Positions 1 through 14,612 of a stretch of DNA of 64,000 bases are shown here, piece by piece. The position numbers and the translations under genes were made by a program. The stretch is from Paraescarpia echinospica (lineage: Eukaryota > Annelida > Polychaeta > Sabellida > Siboglinidae). Position 1 is the stretch's first letter, and each line of letters begins with the position of its first letter. Under the pieces are notes generated by a model that saw nothing but the letters and a program-made list of their open reading frames with translations, did not search any database and had not been told where the DNA came from. The stretch is from the NCBI GenBank assembly GCA_020002185.1, contig CM034534.1, positions 37,039,555 through 37,103,554 of the forward strand, given 5' to 3'.

Positions 1-2790
1 TCCATGGATAAGAACGAGCTGGTGATACGATCAGTACATTAGTTATCAAAATATGAGGATACCTGAAAACCCCGCACTCTCTCACAAACATCCTGACATG
101 TGACACACATTTGGACAAGGGGGAAATCAAGATGACAGTGCATGGTCGACAGAATGGAGAGCCACTGTGACTCGATGAATACATTCGAAAAAAACGATTT
201 AGTAAGCATTATATAGTACTAGCAAAATGTTCGTCACCTGACGGGATTCCTTGGTAGATAACAGTCGTGATAATATATACCAAATGTTAGAAAGCACACA
301 GCATCGTTTCGTAAACACCACAACACGCTCACAGATACTCGGTGTTTGTTCAAAATGACGTAGGTCGGAGAGAATGTGAAGGCGACGTCCATTAATAGGC
401 CCTAGTCGTGATAGTGTTGAATTTTCGAATAATATTCATATTGATATGCTATGGACATGAGGGTAGACACAGGCATTATTGTGTCAGCGTCTACTTCATG
501 TTGCCAAGTCTATAACGCAGGAGCCGTGTTCCCGAAGAATTTGCCGTTCGTGCGTTGTTCCTGCGATTGTTAAGTTATATTTAACGTGCATCCACTTATG
601 GTCGAGCTAGCGTATGCGGGTAGGTTGACGTTTTCCTCTTGTTGCATTCACGCAAACATTCACGCTCACATTGGGGGGGGGGGCAGAACCATATGTGTGC
701 CCCCACACAGAAATTCCAGGGGCAGCTGCCCCCGCCCCCATATTCCCGAGCCTATGCCTTTAGAGCCAAATTTTCATGGATTAATCTACGACCCCACGAA
801 TAGGGCATATGAGCTATATCTCTATTCAAAATACTCGCCATATATGTGTGCGTGGGTGCGTGCGTGCGTGCGTGCGTGCATGTGTGGTGTTGTGTGCGTA
901 ATGTGTAAATCGTAAACTAACAACTGCAGGAACTACGTGCGCGCGGCAAAAAGTTCGAGAAATCGGCACCTATTATTTGACAATTCTACACTATCACGAC
1001 AAGGCCTATCGATGGATGTGAACTTCACATTTTCTCCGACATTCGTCATTTTTAACAAACAACGTGTATCCGCGAGCGCGTTACGATGTTTATTTAACGA
1101 TGCTGTGTGTTTTCTAACATTTGGTAAATATTACTATCACGACTGTCTTCTACCAAGGCATCCCGTCAGATATCGGGCATTTTTGCTAGTTCAAATAATT
1201 AACATCACTAAATATCTGACAACGTAATGTTTAACGTTTAAAAGAAAACTACGTATTGCGCTATATTTCAAAACCGTGAATGCGATGTCGAAACAGCCGC
1301 TTTCGGGTGACACCCGCCCGGCCAAGTGATGTTTGCCTGAGGGATCTGGAAACATTGTAGGTCCTGACATCAGCTGTTTGCCCGGCTGTGTGAGGAGAAC
1401 GCCCGAAAACACCGGAATAAACGAGTTTGAGCACGCGTCGCTTATGAGATTAGAGCGTCATTAGCGCGAACGAGGGAATTGCGAAGAACGAAGCGCGAAT
1501 TGTGCCGCGGGGGACTGGACGGCGTGTCGATCAGAAACCATCTGCTGCCATCCCTTGGTGTCTCTGACGTGAACTTGCAAGCACCTCGGGCGGACCTGTC
1601 GGTTCTCGAGCTCACTCACGCAGGCGCTGGTCATCACACGTCATATATTATGTTTAGTTCTAGTTGTTCACAGCCCTCGGCAACCTTCTACAAACTGACT
1701 ATAATATATAATTTCTTATATAAAGAGTTGCGGTTACTATCTCACAAGGTTCCAATCAGTCATATTTGTATTATAATCGTCATGTCGGCCTTTTTGTGAT
1801 GGCACTAAGTCAATGTCGTCCTGCGTGCTTTTTATATGTCGCTAATTACCGAGACGGGATCGACATTAACGTATTCCGAGTCACGATCACAGACCCCTAT
1901 AAATAATTAGTTATTTCTAGGCATCAGTAGTCACGAGTGACATACACAATCCGTGACGTTGGGAGCATGGATTCTACGTTTGGTCCAGAACTCTGGCATG
2001 CAAAGCAGATGTGTTAAACACTACACGACCGCACCTACCCCTCTCTGTCTTGGCACTGATACACATCTAAAAGCATCAGAACACAACATTTCGCTCCAAT
2101 TAAAAACGCATTGGTTGAATGAGTATAGGTCGAATGCTACAGCACCGTAGCCTATAATATTTTCAACATCGGGTCGTTTTAATGACGCAACAATCGTTTC
2201 GATGTCTATAAACAGCCAACTGTTGCCGTGTCTGACCCGTGGATGAAACCGGACGACACACCCAGACGAATGGCACGTAGGCCTACATCGAAGTATCTGC
2301 ATCGTCCCGGCCCTTTGTAGAAAAGCGTGGTTTCTCGAAACAACATCCACAGTGTGCATACTATAATGCATGTCTTAACGAGGCAACCTTTCTGCTTGCC
2401 GTAACAACAACCAAATTATTAAAATGACCTCTTCCGAGGTATTCTCGAGAAATACATTCGGAGCAACCATTGAATCAGTCTTGTTATGAAGGCGTGAAAT
2501 AAAAACGATCGATGATATCCCAGACAAACAACTGAATTATAGATAATACCGAAAAGTTGAGAGATTATGAAGTATGCACATAACCACGATTTCCATCAAT
2601 GCTAATTGTTATGCGGAGCTGCCAAAGCTCTCACAGAAAATCAAAGGGGACTGACTCGAGCTGGTTGCTGGAAAGACCGTGCGACGGCCGTGCAGCTGGT
2701 CCTGCAGCTGGTCGTGCAGACATCGCCTGATGGGCACGTCTAGCAACGTGCAGCCGTCTTATATGTTGGACATCGGGAACACGACCTGGC
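1..2790. other. Intergenic, no supported gene
   Basis: No convincing coding region is seen. The open frames here are short, lack recognisable motifs and lack splice context. A G-run at about 673-682 and a (GTGC)n-like microsatellite at about 846-885 are the only obvious structures. Composition is mixed, with occasional CpG-rich stretches. Exons of a left-hand neighbour cannot be excluded. Confidence 0.5.
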
Positions 2791-2815
2791 TGAGTGGGTG
2801 GGTAACTGGTTGGTT

Positions 2816-3352
2816 AATTGGAGGGAGGGATGGGAGGGAGGGGGAAGGGAGGGAGGGAAGGGGGGAGGAAGGAAGGGAGGGAATGAGGAGGGGAGGAGGG
2901 AGGGAGGGAGTAAGGGAGGGAGGGAGGGAGGGAGGGAGGGAGGGAGGGAGGGAAGGAGGGAGGGAGGGAAGGAAGGAGGGACGGAGAGACGGAGGGAGGG
3001 AAGGACGAAGGGACGTAGGGAGGACGAGGGTCGGACGGACGTAGGAACGGAGAGACGGAGGGAGGGAGGGAGGAAGGAAGGAAGGGAGGGAGGGGAGGGA
3101 GGGAGGGAGGGAGAGAGAGGGGGAGGGAGGAAGGGACGGATGGACACCGTTGGAAGGACGGACGGACGGAGGGAGAGAGGAAGGGATGGACGGACGGGCG
3201 GAAGGACGGACGGACGGGTGGAGGAAGGGAGGAAGTGAGGTAGGGAGGGAGGGAGGGAGGCGGGAGGAGGGAGGGAGGATGGACGGACGGAGGGAGGAAG
3301 GAGGGATTGAGGGAGGGTTTGAGGGCGGGCGGGCGGGTGGGCAGACATACTG
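2816..3352 (+). repeat. (GGGA)n purine-rich array
   Basis: About 540 bp of nearly pure GGGA/GGAC/GAGG tetranucleotide-like repeats on the + strand. Long open frames occur in both strands only because the repeat lacks stop codons (Gly/Arg/Glu-rich on +, Pro/Ser-rich on -). Such tracts can adopt triplex or G-quadruplex structures. No function is implied. Confidence 0.9.
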
Positions 3353-3786
3353 ACAGTAATACGTTCAGAAGGGGCAATCAATTATTGTTTCTATTTTTGT
3401 GCAATGCATGTCAATCCTGAATGAAGTAAAATATTGCAGCATGGTCCAGGGCCATTGCTGGATTATTCGTGACAAAGTGACATTGGCATTTAGAAGAAAA
3501 TTATACCGGCAGGTGTACATATAACCTTATCAATCATATCAACTGGTTTAGCTTATCAAGAATCCGGTTCTTTGATGTCCAAATATGAAGGAATGTCAAT
3601 AGTTTAAATAACGTCTGCATTTGGTTTCATAGATTGTTTTTTTTGGTCAAAATGAATTTCAAATTAGATGAACGAAAAACCGAATTGATGATAAACGTTT
3701 AAATCACACATAATTATATACACTGAGCCATTATTGGTAAAAAAAAAACTGCAAACAAACGCGCACCCGCACACCGTAAGCACGCG

Positions 3787-3917
3787 CCCGCGCTCTCTCT
3801 CTCTCTCACTCACACACACACACACGCACACACACACGCACACGCGCGCGCACACACACACGCACATTTACGCACATGCAAACATATATGCCTACGCACA
3901 TGCACATGCACGCACAC

Positions 3918-3949
<32 letters not shown>

Positions 3950-3955
3950 CTACGG
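3787..3955 (+). repeat. CT/CA/CACG microsatellite
   Basis: A CTCTCT tract followed by CA-rich and CACG/CACA repeats, ending just before the doubtful ORF at 3975. Open frames through it are His/Thr- or Val/Cys-rich artefacts. Confidence 0.9.
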
Positions 3956-3974
3956 CGACACTCATACGGTAGGT

Positions 3975-4310
3975 ATGCATAGCTCACCTTCGCCTTTGGC
4001 GTCGAACGATTTCCTTCGCGCCGAATGGTTTCCGCCCATTGTGCAACCTATTTTGACGCCGGGTCGGGAACTGCCCGAGCGCTACCCGTGGTTCAGACCA
4101 TGTCCCACGACTGCCAATACTCCGTGGCCAGGTGTAACCGTGTCGTTTGGCGAGCGTGCGCGTCCTGTCACATCCCCCGGACGACAGGCCGACCAGAGAG
4201 ACGATGACCCGGCCTGGCAAATGACGGCTCGACGTCTGTTCGTGTGCACGAGCGTGAATCACGTTCGCCGTGGGCCCGATTGCCGTCGACGCTCGTTGCT
4301 CTTGGTGTAA
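3975..4310 (+). CDS. Possible short or terminal coding exon, unrecognised
   Basis: An open frame of 111 codons starts at ATG 3975, right after a CA repeat, and ends with TAA at 4308-4310. An AATAAA polyadenylation signal (4309-4314) overlaps the stop. The stretch is GC-rich relative to its surroundings, which is exon-like. The N-terminal half is rich in Pro and Trp (for example WFPPIVQP and ERYPWFRP), the C-terminal half in Arg. A TAG at 3970-3972 could be a 3' splice site, making this the last exon of an upstream gene. I recognise no family. Other frames are also open here, so it may be a chance ORF in a CpG-rich segment. Confidence 0.3.
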   Translation: MHSSPSPLASNDFLRAEWFPPIVQPILTPGRELPERYPWFRPCPTTANTPWPGVTVSFGERARPVTSPGRQADQRDDDPAWQMTARRLFVCTSVNHVRRGPDCRRRSLLLV

Positions 4311-4639
4311 TAAATGCCGTTTTCTTGCTAAAAAATCAATTACGATTCATATAATGTCTTCAAACGTAGGCCTACATGCATTCAGTTTATTTATAAGAAA
4401 CCAAGGGCATTGACACAGTGAACCACAGCTGTTCTTGTCTCGTGTCCACATCGAATGACACTGAGGAAAGGTAAACACAATCATAATAAAATATATGGAG
4501 CTGATGATACCAAATCGCGTTATCTCCAGCGCAGCAACACGCTGATGACTGCCGCGCGCTGCTGAGATGCTGCCTGCGACAGCTGGTTCGAGTAGTCGGA
4601 GATCATTATTAGTGACACTCATCTTGGTCACGTGGCCGA

Positions 4640-4653
4640 GTTGTTATGGTGAC
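4640..4653 (-). promoter_or_regulatory. RFX X-box-like site upstream of LRRC27
   Basis: Read on the minus strand this is GTCACCATAACAAC, which fits the X-box consensus GTYRCCATRGYAAC at all positions but one. It lies about 170 bp upstream of the LRRC27 start codon, a typical spacing for RFX-controlled ciliary genes. A CACGTG E-box is adjacent at 4630-4635. The regulatory role is an inference. Confidence 0.45.
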
Positions 4654-4822
4654 CACGAGCATCGTCGGCCATGTTTGTTTAGCATCATAAAAGTTTTCGA
4701 ACGACATAAACGAAGATACGGAATGGAATCAGCATGATTTATTATTGTTGATAAAGTCGGGACATGTGAACACCTTCACGATAAATACATGAATGACATA
4801 ACTCATCGTACAACGTGTAAAC

Positions 4823-5203
4823 ATGACCCAAGTAAACGAGGACGAAAATGGAGAGCAAAATAGGGGCGATGCCCAGAATCACGAGAATGGGTTCCAAAAT
4901 GGGAACGGACTGCACGGTGCCGGTGGTGACACAGATATAAGCACCGATTCGGAAATAGAACCCCTGCTTGGTCTTGAGAAGCAGTCGCACGCAGTTCGGG
5001 AGTCGACAGCGGGTGATGTCATACCGCACAAAAATGGCAGTGCACGTCCAGTGTCGTCTGCGAATTTGAGGAAACAGCGTCAACGACAGCTTGTTGACAG
5101 GACCATCAACCAAGCGACTGTCACACTTGCGACAAGTCTAGACTTAAGCAAAAAGGGACTTGATATGATTCCTGAACAATTACTCCACTTGTCCGAGCTA
5201 CAG
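4823..5203 (+). CDS. LRRC27: LRRC27 exon 1
   Basis: Starts at ATG 4823, with in-frame sequence open to the donor CAG|GTAACA at 5203/5204. It encodes 127 residues: an acidic Asn/Gly-rich leader, a basic stretch (LRKQRQRQ), then the first leucine-rich repeat LDLSKKGLDMIPEQLLHLSELQ region. It ends in phase 0. Reading past the donor gives an unrelated tail and a stop, which supports splicing. Confidence 0.85.
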
Positions 5204-8200
5204 GTAACATCATGTGACAAATCACGTACAATTTTACTCTTTGGTAAAAGTCTCTCTTGAATTACTTTTTGCGTGATTCTCATTTCACACTTATTTTGCA
5301 AAAGCCACAACTAGAAAGTATACATCTACTATAGTATGAAGCTCAGTGGTTAGAGCTTCAGACTCTCGACCAAGAGAACCCGGGTTTGAATCCTGTGCTG
5401 CGGTGTCGAACCTTGGGCAAGTTCATTCACTCTACGTTGCTTCAGTTCATTCATCTGTATGAATGAGTACCTGGCGATAGATAGTGGTGGATATTTGTAT
5501 AGTCTTTGTGCATTAATTGCAGCATGGCTGAATGTTTCCCAGAGATATGAGACCTCATAAGATCATAACATTGTAACCACAAAATATACAGACTAGTCAG
5601 TTAATAGAACGTTGCCGAGTACTGGAAACAACTAGAACTAGAAGTCGAGATGGTGTTCAATTGAACAGGTCTCCCAGGGAGTAGACTGTAAAGCACTTTG
5701 AGCAATCCTTAGTACTGGATGCTACATTATATAAAGAACTTACCTTTTTTATCACCATCGGGCTTCCATTAATTGGAATAACCACAGATGGACCAGTTAC
5801 ACTAACAAATGTAATCAATCTAGATACTAGGTATTAATATGTTAACTTTAGATAATTGTAAATTATACATTATTTATATTGTCTGAGGCACAGCTCAAGG
5901 TCCACGTTTTGTGTTCATTCACTTCCTTATACCATTGACCTCTGATCTACAAATTAATCTACAACTTTCATTAATATGTAAGCATGATTGCAATCATGAT
6001 TTCATGATTAACTGTTAAGTGTCTAGATTCAATGTTTAATATGATGACATTCTAACAGGTGAAGCAGTTGCAAATAAGTCTGAATTGTTATGAAATTGAC
6101 CCATGTGTGACTGTTTCTGAACTTTCTTTGCATATTTAACATAAAGACAAACATGTATGTACAAGAAAATTGTAATCATGCTTTTAGTCATGATTATGAT
6201 AATGATTACTTTGGGTAATCGAGTACAATTAGAAATGTTACCTCACTTTTTTACTAGTTAATTAAAGCAGGATTTGAAGAAAGAAGGCATTTAGACTCAA
6301 AAGGTCTTTGCTTTAATCATGGACTGCCTGTTTTTATTTAGTTTTAATTACATATATATATTTTATTAACTTATTTATTTAGCGTTTTAACCCACAATTA
6401 TGTTACAAACTGCAGGATAGTGAAGTAGCACTTTTTAGCAGTATATTCTTGAAAACTTGAAGAAAGGTATACACTTGCCAAAGATAGACCAACGTGAAGA
6501 GGACTCATTATGAATCAAACAAACGGCAGACAACGGTGTCTGAAGTGATGTTCACATGTTCATACTTTCAGTGCTTGTATCTCTCAGACAACCAGCTCAC
6601 AATTCTGCCTGATGACTTCTTCGGTCAGCTCCCTAGTCTCGAGTGGCTTGACTTACGAGACAACCAACTGATAAGTATCCCATGCAGCTTCCTCGGCCGA
6701 CACAAATGTCTGAAAAACCTGTTGGTTGAGAACAATAAACTGCATACACTTCCTCTAGAGCTGGGTGAGTGACTGCTTTCGAAGCTAGTTCATATGTATA
6801 CATATATATATATGGATAATCTATAATGCAATAATCGAGGGGAATCAACTCCCTCCCCAACACATTCACTGTACCCATCAGCTCAGCCTCCTCTCCAGTG
6901 CCTCTATAATATGTATCGGACCCCATTCCCTGAGTGCAGTATATAGATCTACCTTGCATGCAGTACAGAATTGCTTAGACCCATCTCCCCATGTCCACAT
7001 ATAGTATTTCCAATCACTTTTATTGTTAACCACCTCTTTGCATCTACATCATTTGTAGATGATCCCATGCAGTTATTAAGTGTTTCCTGCCTTGAAATGC
7101 TTTCGTACTACTGCACAGCATTTCAGGGTTATGGAAAGAAAACATTGTTGCAATGATGCTAACATGGTTTTGTATATTAAATTAATTAAGTTGTTATTGT
7201 TAATTAAAACAGTATACAGTATAATTATAATGTTATATTAAAAAATTTACCATAGTTTGCCAAATGTTATATCTTCATGTTGATTTGGCAATGTTTTGTT
7301 TGAACCACAAAAAAGGCAGACTTGTAGGCTAGAGGCATGTGCTGGGTACATGTGCATACCCTCCTACATCAGTGAGGTAGAAGAGTAGGTTAGGGGGTTG
7401 TGATGGGTTTGAGTGCACATCCCCTCACCCAATGAGTCAGACGAGTAGGCTAGGGGGTGTGATGTGTGTCTGTGCTCATCCCCTCTCCAGATGAGGTAGA
7501 AAAGTTCTGCTTGTGGGAAAAGAATTCTGCTTGAATAGATCAGTCGAAGGTGATTTTGTTAACAAAGTTGAAACTTTTGTTGTGCCTCAAGGCGTGCAGT
7601 TGGAGGTTTTGTTGTGCCTCAAGGGGTGCAGTTGGAGGTTTTGTTGTGCCTCAAGGGGTGCAGTTGGAGGTTTTGTTGTGCCGCAAGGGGTGCAGTTGGA
7701 GGTTTTATTGTGCCTCAAGGCGTGCAGTTGGAGGTTTTGTTGTGCCTTAAGGGGTGCAGTTGAAGGTTTTGTTGTGCCTCAAGACGTGCAGTTGGAGGTT
7801 TTGTTGTGCCGCAAGGGGTGCAGTAGGAGGTTTTGTTGTGCCGCAAGGCGTGCAGTTGGAGGTTTTGTTGTGCCTCAAGACGTGCAGTTGGAGGTTTTGT
7901 TGTGCCGCAAGGGGTGCAGTTGGAGGTTTTGTTGTGCCTCAAGGCGTGCAGTTGGAGGTTTTGTTGTGCCGCAAGGGGTGCAGTAGGAGGTTTTGTTGTG
8001 CCTCAAGGCGTGCAGTTGGAGGTTTTGTTGTGCCTCAAGGCGTGCAGTTGAAGGTTTTGGTGGGTCTGCCAGGAGGTTGAAACATGCACCCCCTCACAAA
8101 AAACATGTTATGGGCCTGTAAGATAGTTATGTTTTGAAATTTTTTCATGTTTCTGTGTACAAGGTTTAATTTAAAATGTGTGTTTGTAGACACAGACAAA

Positions 8201-11200
8201 TTTTCTCTTCATCCAGTTTGTCACTGTTAGTAGTACTACATCATATTAATTTTATTATTGACCATTGTTTAGGTCTCCTGACTACGTTGACTGGTCTGAA
8301 TATCCGAGGAAACCCCCTTGAATTCCCACCAATGGAGGTGCGAAACAAAGGGTCACGGATGGTGTTGACATTCCTCAAGGCTGTGCTGGAAGCAAAGCTG
8401 AGCGGTCAGCCAGAGCCAACCGGTCAGTCTCTGTTCACGTACACACAGCATTATATATTTGCACATGTACACAGTCTCAAGTACATGCATGCACACAATG
8501 CACATGTTTATACACCCAAAGGTACACATGCACACAATACATTTTTATAATCACAACTGTGTTCATGTGCATACATATATGCAAGCACACTTTTATGCTC
8601 CCAAAGATATATATGTGTATATATATATACATATATATATATATACATATATATATATACAGTAAACCTTGCCTAAGTCGGATCTTTGCTCAACTCGGAC
8701 AGAAATCTGGGGAACGGTTGATCTGTAATGTATTTTGTATAGAAATCTTCGTCTAAGTCGGATTATGTTATCTTCGCCTAACACGGACTAACTGAGTCGG
8801 TCCATTTGATCTGAGATAATGTTTTTTTTCCATCTAAGTCAGATCGCAGTATTCAACAAAAACAAATTTGGTTGCTTGGACATGTACCAGATGAACTAAA
8901 AAGTGAAACAGTTATTCCAAGAAAATGATCCAGACCACCACAACAACATACATAGTCTTAACTCATCTAATACAACTAGCATCACTCAGCCAATGTATGC
9001 TGGTATTACCAAGAACACGACATTCCATTACCGGTACATCCTAGCCACCAGGAGGCTTCAGAAGGAGTCGCACCATTTTCTCAAGAAGTTGGACTATTTT
9101 GGATGCCATCATTGCCCTGAAGTTGGTGTGAAATAAAATGAAACCGAAAACGTTTCTAAGCTACATAAAAGCGGGATTCGTCTACTGTGTTGAACGTCAA
9201 GATGATGGTGATAACGAAGCAATTCGTTCACAAATGTATGAAACAAGCTCAGTGAGGTGTATGGAGATGCTGTATGTACGATGGATGACTATGTTGGTGT
9301 GGACAACACAGCAGAAACTTTGGCTGCTCTAAATAATGAATAGGTCATTGAAACCTTACAACATCCTGACGTACACTGATGGTTTACTGAGCGATGATGA
9401 GGGTGACAAAGTCTCTGTGTCTGAAGATAAGATAACAAATAAAAACTCTGTGATGCACATGCAGCTTTACAGACACTAAGACACTTGTTTGACGCTCAGC
9501 AACAGTGAGATCGAATAGAGTTGACTTACATGTGTGAGGTCATTCACATGAATAGTTCCAAAAAAGACTTACGCAGAGCAAGATGACTGACATTTACTAT
9601 GAATAATTATTATTAAAGCTATAACACTAGAGATTCATGCCAAAATGAAGCACAGAACTGATCTGATACTGCGTAATGCCGTGTGTTGCTTCTGGACATC
9701 AATGTAATGTAGAATTACAGCAGTATCCAAGTCATGTTCAAGCTTTATTCACAGGTAAAAAAAGTAAGTTCTTATATAGCGCAGTACCCAGTCCACAGGA
9801 CTGTTCAAAGCGCTTTATACTTTACTCCCTGGCAGACCTGTTCAATCGAACACCATTTCGACTTCTCTGGGAAGCATCCAGCCATGCTAAGGGCTTTTAG
9901 AGGGCTGGTGTTAGTGCTGGGATATGATATTATCATCTTCGGTTAAGTGGGATTTTCACATAACTTGGATTACCTCAGTTAGTCCAACTGAATTTGACTT
10001 AGGTTAGGTTTATTATATATATACAGGTGTATATATATATACACACAAACATGCACAATTTACAATTACATATATGTATTCATTTGTTTATTTTGGTGTA
10101 CAAAATATCAACACTTCCTTTTTATATGATGCAGTTTGTAGAAAAAAGTATATAAATAAGAAGAGGGTTTATAAGTCCATTTTATGGTCACTTATATTTT
10201 GTACTTAACATTGAACCTTATTATCAATTCCTGCCATTAAACACTCAGAATACATATATTATGCAGTAAAATGTGTGTCTAACATCGTGATAATAACATG
10301 ATGTGTTATGGCCACCAGACCACACAGAGTTTATTCAGTCAGTTCTGGGTCAGTTAACAGGGAAAGGTAAGTTGGGTGCTCTTACATAATACACAGAGTA
10401 AACATGTTACGCAATCCAAAAAACATGCAGTGCCAAAATCTAACTGTAATTATATGTAAACATTTTCTCATTTGATTTAAGCTATGCTAAAAACAACCCT
10501 TTTTACAGTTGTGTTTAAAGTTGTGTTTTAAACTGAGTACAATTTTATAAGACTTGCACATTAGATTTTTGTACTGCATGCACTTGACACAAACTGTCAA
10601 GTTTATTTGATGTTTTTTGGTTTTTGCTGTAATGAGTAAATGCAAGTCTGCACAATGCAAAACCTGTGTATAACGGACACAGGGAATGGTATTCTTTATA
10701 ATCAGGTGAGCGTTATGACATGTTTTGTTGATGCTTGATACGTTCAGCTACTATGTGTTTACTGCACTCTCAGTTGGTGAAGTCAAGTAACTTAATAGAT
10801 AAATCGTTTAAGTTATTATCTTTTTACACATGACAGTTTTTAAAATCTACTTTCATACACTGGTCCAAACAGTTGTTACCAAATGAAATAAGAATAATTC
10901 ATACATTAAATATACATTATAACTTGTTATGTTGTATATATATATAACTTGTTTAAATTACAGCATGTAGATTGCTTCCAGATTTTGTTATATGATTGAT
11001 TCATTATAAAACAAGGAAAGGAAACCTCTCAGAAACCAAATTTCATGTTCTGTAGGGTTTTTATAGATCTTTTCAGCCTCTTCTTCAGTGCCAGAATGAG
11101 CTGCCCTCTGTTGTCATGCGACGATGTTCGTACAGCATCACACATTAAAAATCTCTACCTTATGTGCACACCCTGTTCGAAAAAATGGCCATGTTCTTCC

Positions 11201-12326
11201 AGGAACACAGAATGGGGACATACATTATGATATACTACAGCCCCTCCATCAGTGGGGTATAGTAGTAGGCTGGAGGGGTGTGCTGAGTACAGGAGGATGC
11301 CCCCTACCCTGATGAGGTAGAAGAGTTGGTTAGGGGGATGTAATTGGTACAGGTGCATGCCCCCTACCCTGATGAGTTAGGAGAGTAGGTTGGGGGTGTG
11401 ATGTGTACAGGTACATGCTCCCTACCCTGATGAGGTAGGAGAGTAAGTTAAGGTGTGCATGATGGGTACAGGTATATGCCCCCTACCCCCATGTGGTAGG
11501 AGAGTAGGCTAGGGGGTGTGTGATGGGTACAGGTATATGCCTCCTACCCCTATGAGGTAGGAGAGTAGGCTAAGGGGTGTGTGATTGGTAAATGTGGATG
11601 TCGGTAAAAGGAGACAAGGATGACCAAGACTGAGATGAGAGGATTATGTAAAGAGAGATTTTGAGGGATTAGGAGAGGAGTGAAGAATGAGAAGAATTGC
11701 AAGAGGGGAATGGAGATGATTGTGGAGACAGCAGGGTAAGAAGAATGAGTGGAAGAAACAAAAATCAAGACGAGCTCCATCTTGGACAGTCAAGGAATAG
11801 AAAAAGGAGAACAACCTTGCTATCAGTAGAGACACTGGTTATAACCTTTCTGCAATCTTCTTACCCATCTTCCTGGAACAGATTACAACCATGAACAATG
11901 TCACATGACGAGAGGGCAGCCCGGTCTGACACTGAAGAAGAGATGGTGACAGCTTTTACTGATTTATATAATGAGGGACCGCATTCTGTGTGTGTGTGTG
12001 TGTGTGTGCGTGCATGCGTGCGTGCATGAATGTGTGTGCGTGAATGCACTTGCGTACATGCATGCATGGTTGTTGTTGTTTAAGCCAGTGTGGAGAGTGG
12101 CATGCTGCTTACCTCATACCTATGCCAAAAGCCCTGCAGTAGATCTTGTTTCATGTCAAATGTCATTCTGTTTCTGCACATGCTGGCCTGTGATATTGAA
12201 CTGCATCATTATTCTACTGTACATAATTTGTAAGTTTGTCTGTAAAATGCACTGTCAATTATTAAATTATATAGAGTCAAAATTAACATAGCATTTTTTC
12301 ACTGGCAATATTAAAAATCATAATAT

Positions 12327-12358
<32 letters not shown>

Positions 12359-14578
12359 AAACAGTCATAAAATTGTGACAATTACCTACAAAAAATATTT
12401 GTTTAGGTTATGTGAATTCCATTACATTTGCTTTCCTACCAAAGTGGATATTTTTACACATAACTGGCTGAAAATGGACACAAATTGCTTCATTGCTGTG
12501 CACACAGTAGTGCAGTAAAGATATATAATTCAGACGGGAGGGGTTTCCAATTAGTTCATTATTTTTTTTAATTACCACAAAAATGGGACATATTATGCAT
12601 TGGTTGTGCAAAACAAAACATAAAAAAAAAACTCTGTCATGCACACACATTAAGTATGTGGAGTGTAAAATGTGTGATGCCAACACACATTTTTTATTAT
12701 AAATACACTGTGTGAACCAGACATAGTTTCACTGCTTGTGTTTCCTGCACCCTTATAGATGCAACGTGTAATTCTTACAAATTGATACACGAAGAAACAT
12801 GTACATCTTCTCTCTCTGCCCTTCTAAACAGTCCTCTCCAGTCAACTCTGTGCTTCCCAAAGAAGTTGTGATGGTGTTTGATTGAACAGGTCTGCCAGGG
12901 AGTAAACAGGTCTGCCAGGGAGTAAAGTGTAAAGAATTTGGAGCAGTCCAAAGAACTGGATACTGTTATATACATGAACTTACCTTTTCTCTTCGTGTCA
13001 TCTTGGCCAAATCATCTGAAATCGAACCATGCAAACTTTCCGAATCTGCCAACTTCTCCAAATTGAATCTCTCACCTGTAATTTCATTCCACTCCACATG
13101 AAGTGTGTCCGGGTCTGTGTCTGCTCGTAGTACCTAACCACTGCATATAGGTTCCTTGGAGCAACAACAATCTCGTCTAATAAGCTATCTGTGACAAACA
13201 AAAGATAAGTAGATTATGTTGCAGCTCGGTAAACTTTTGTTATTTAATAATATTGTGCATTTAATAACCAATGTTCTCATGCATTGATAAACAATATAAT
13301 TGATCTAGTCCTGTTACAATCTTGTAATTGTCATTAAACATTAAGTCCAGTAGTTGTTGTCACAGATGGCTTCCAAGTGGGTAACTCAATAGTTGTTGTC
13401 ACAGATGGCTTCCAAGTGGGTAACTCAGTAGTTGTTGTCACAGATGGGTTCCAAGTGGGTAACTTAGTAGTTGTTGTCACAGATGGCTTCCAAGTGGGTA
13501 ACTCTGTAGTTGCTATCACAGATGGCTTCCAAGTGGGTAACTCAATAGTTGTTGTCACAGATGGCTTCCAAGTGGGTAACTCTGTAGTTGTTGTCACAGA
13601 TGGCTTCCATGTAGGTAACTTAGTAGTTGTTGTCATAGATGGCTTCCAAATGATTAACTCGGTAGTTGTTGTCACAGATGGTTTCCAAGTGGGTAACTCA
13701 GTGGACTCTGAGTCATCAGAGTCTGAGAATACCACCCACCCTGGGGCATTGAAGTCGAGCCAGCAGAGCTCCCAGCATGCAATGCGGGTGTCTGATGGAG
13801 ACAGTCTGGGTGGCCCAGTACCTCTGTCTGCAGCCCTGCACAAGCCAGCCAGCTACTACCAACTGAAGCAGATCCACATGGACCGACTGAAGAAGACATC
13901 ATCTAACCACTCACCCGGACAGTCGGGCAAGAAGGCAGAGAGGTACATTCAGCTGTCTCTGTAATGCATTAATAGTTTAAGTAATACACATTACACACAG
14001 CTGGCTTAATCCAGGAGAGCAAATTAAATGGTTTGGTTGATCTAAAGGCCCGTTTACACGAACAACTAGTCGGATTAGTTGGCCAACTCGATGTTGCCCA
14101 ACTAATCCAACAACTTTTATGTGGGTCACAGGACATGTCTCGACACAGCGAACAACTGCGACCTTGACCTCGACTGAGACTACTTATGATTTTGAGCTCT
14201 CGGATAAAAGAAATAGAAAATAAATCGACACGAGAGTTCCGTGTCAACGAGTTACGTGGCTTCATTGTTTAAAAAACAGTTTTGTGTGTGGAAACATATT
14301 ATTTATATGTGCGTGTTAGCAAGCCATTTTACTAATAATGATGCAGTTTCTTTTATGTGAAAGCTTTGGGTAATTTCCGATGCTCAATGATGCTGTGTTT
14401 TCTCGCAACTGGTATACTAGGCACTTCAATAAAAATATCATGATAGAACAATGGCAACTGAATTTAATTAAAGATGACAGCTAAATGAACTAATGTCTAA
14501 GACCTATTTACAGTATTAATCTTTTTTATAATATGTAATAATATACAATAATTAATTCCAAAGGTATTATTACAATGT

Positions 14579-14612
<34 letters not shown>

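Larger units (their letters stand above)
8660..10014 (+). mobile_element. pogo/Tigger-like DNA transposon remnant (intron 3)
   Basis: The left terminus CAGTAAACCTTGCCTAAGTC is matched in inverted orientation by the right terminus around 9995-10014 (TAAACCTAACCTAAGTC on the minus strand). Both ends abut TA-rich sequence, as expected for a TA target. The subterminal CTAAGTCGGAT motif is repeated. Inside are remnants of a DDE_1 (pogo) transposase and a SINE 3' fragment. Confidence 0.75.
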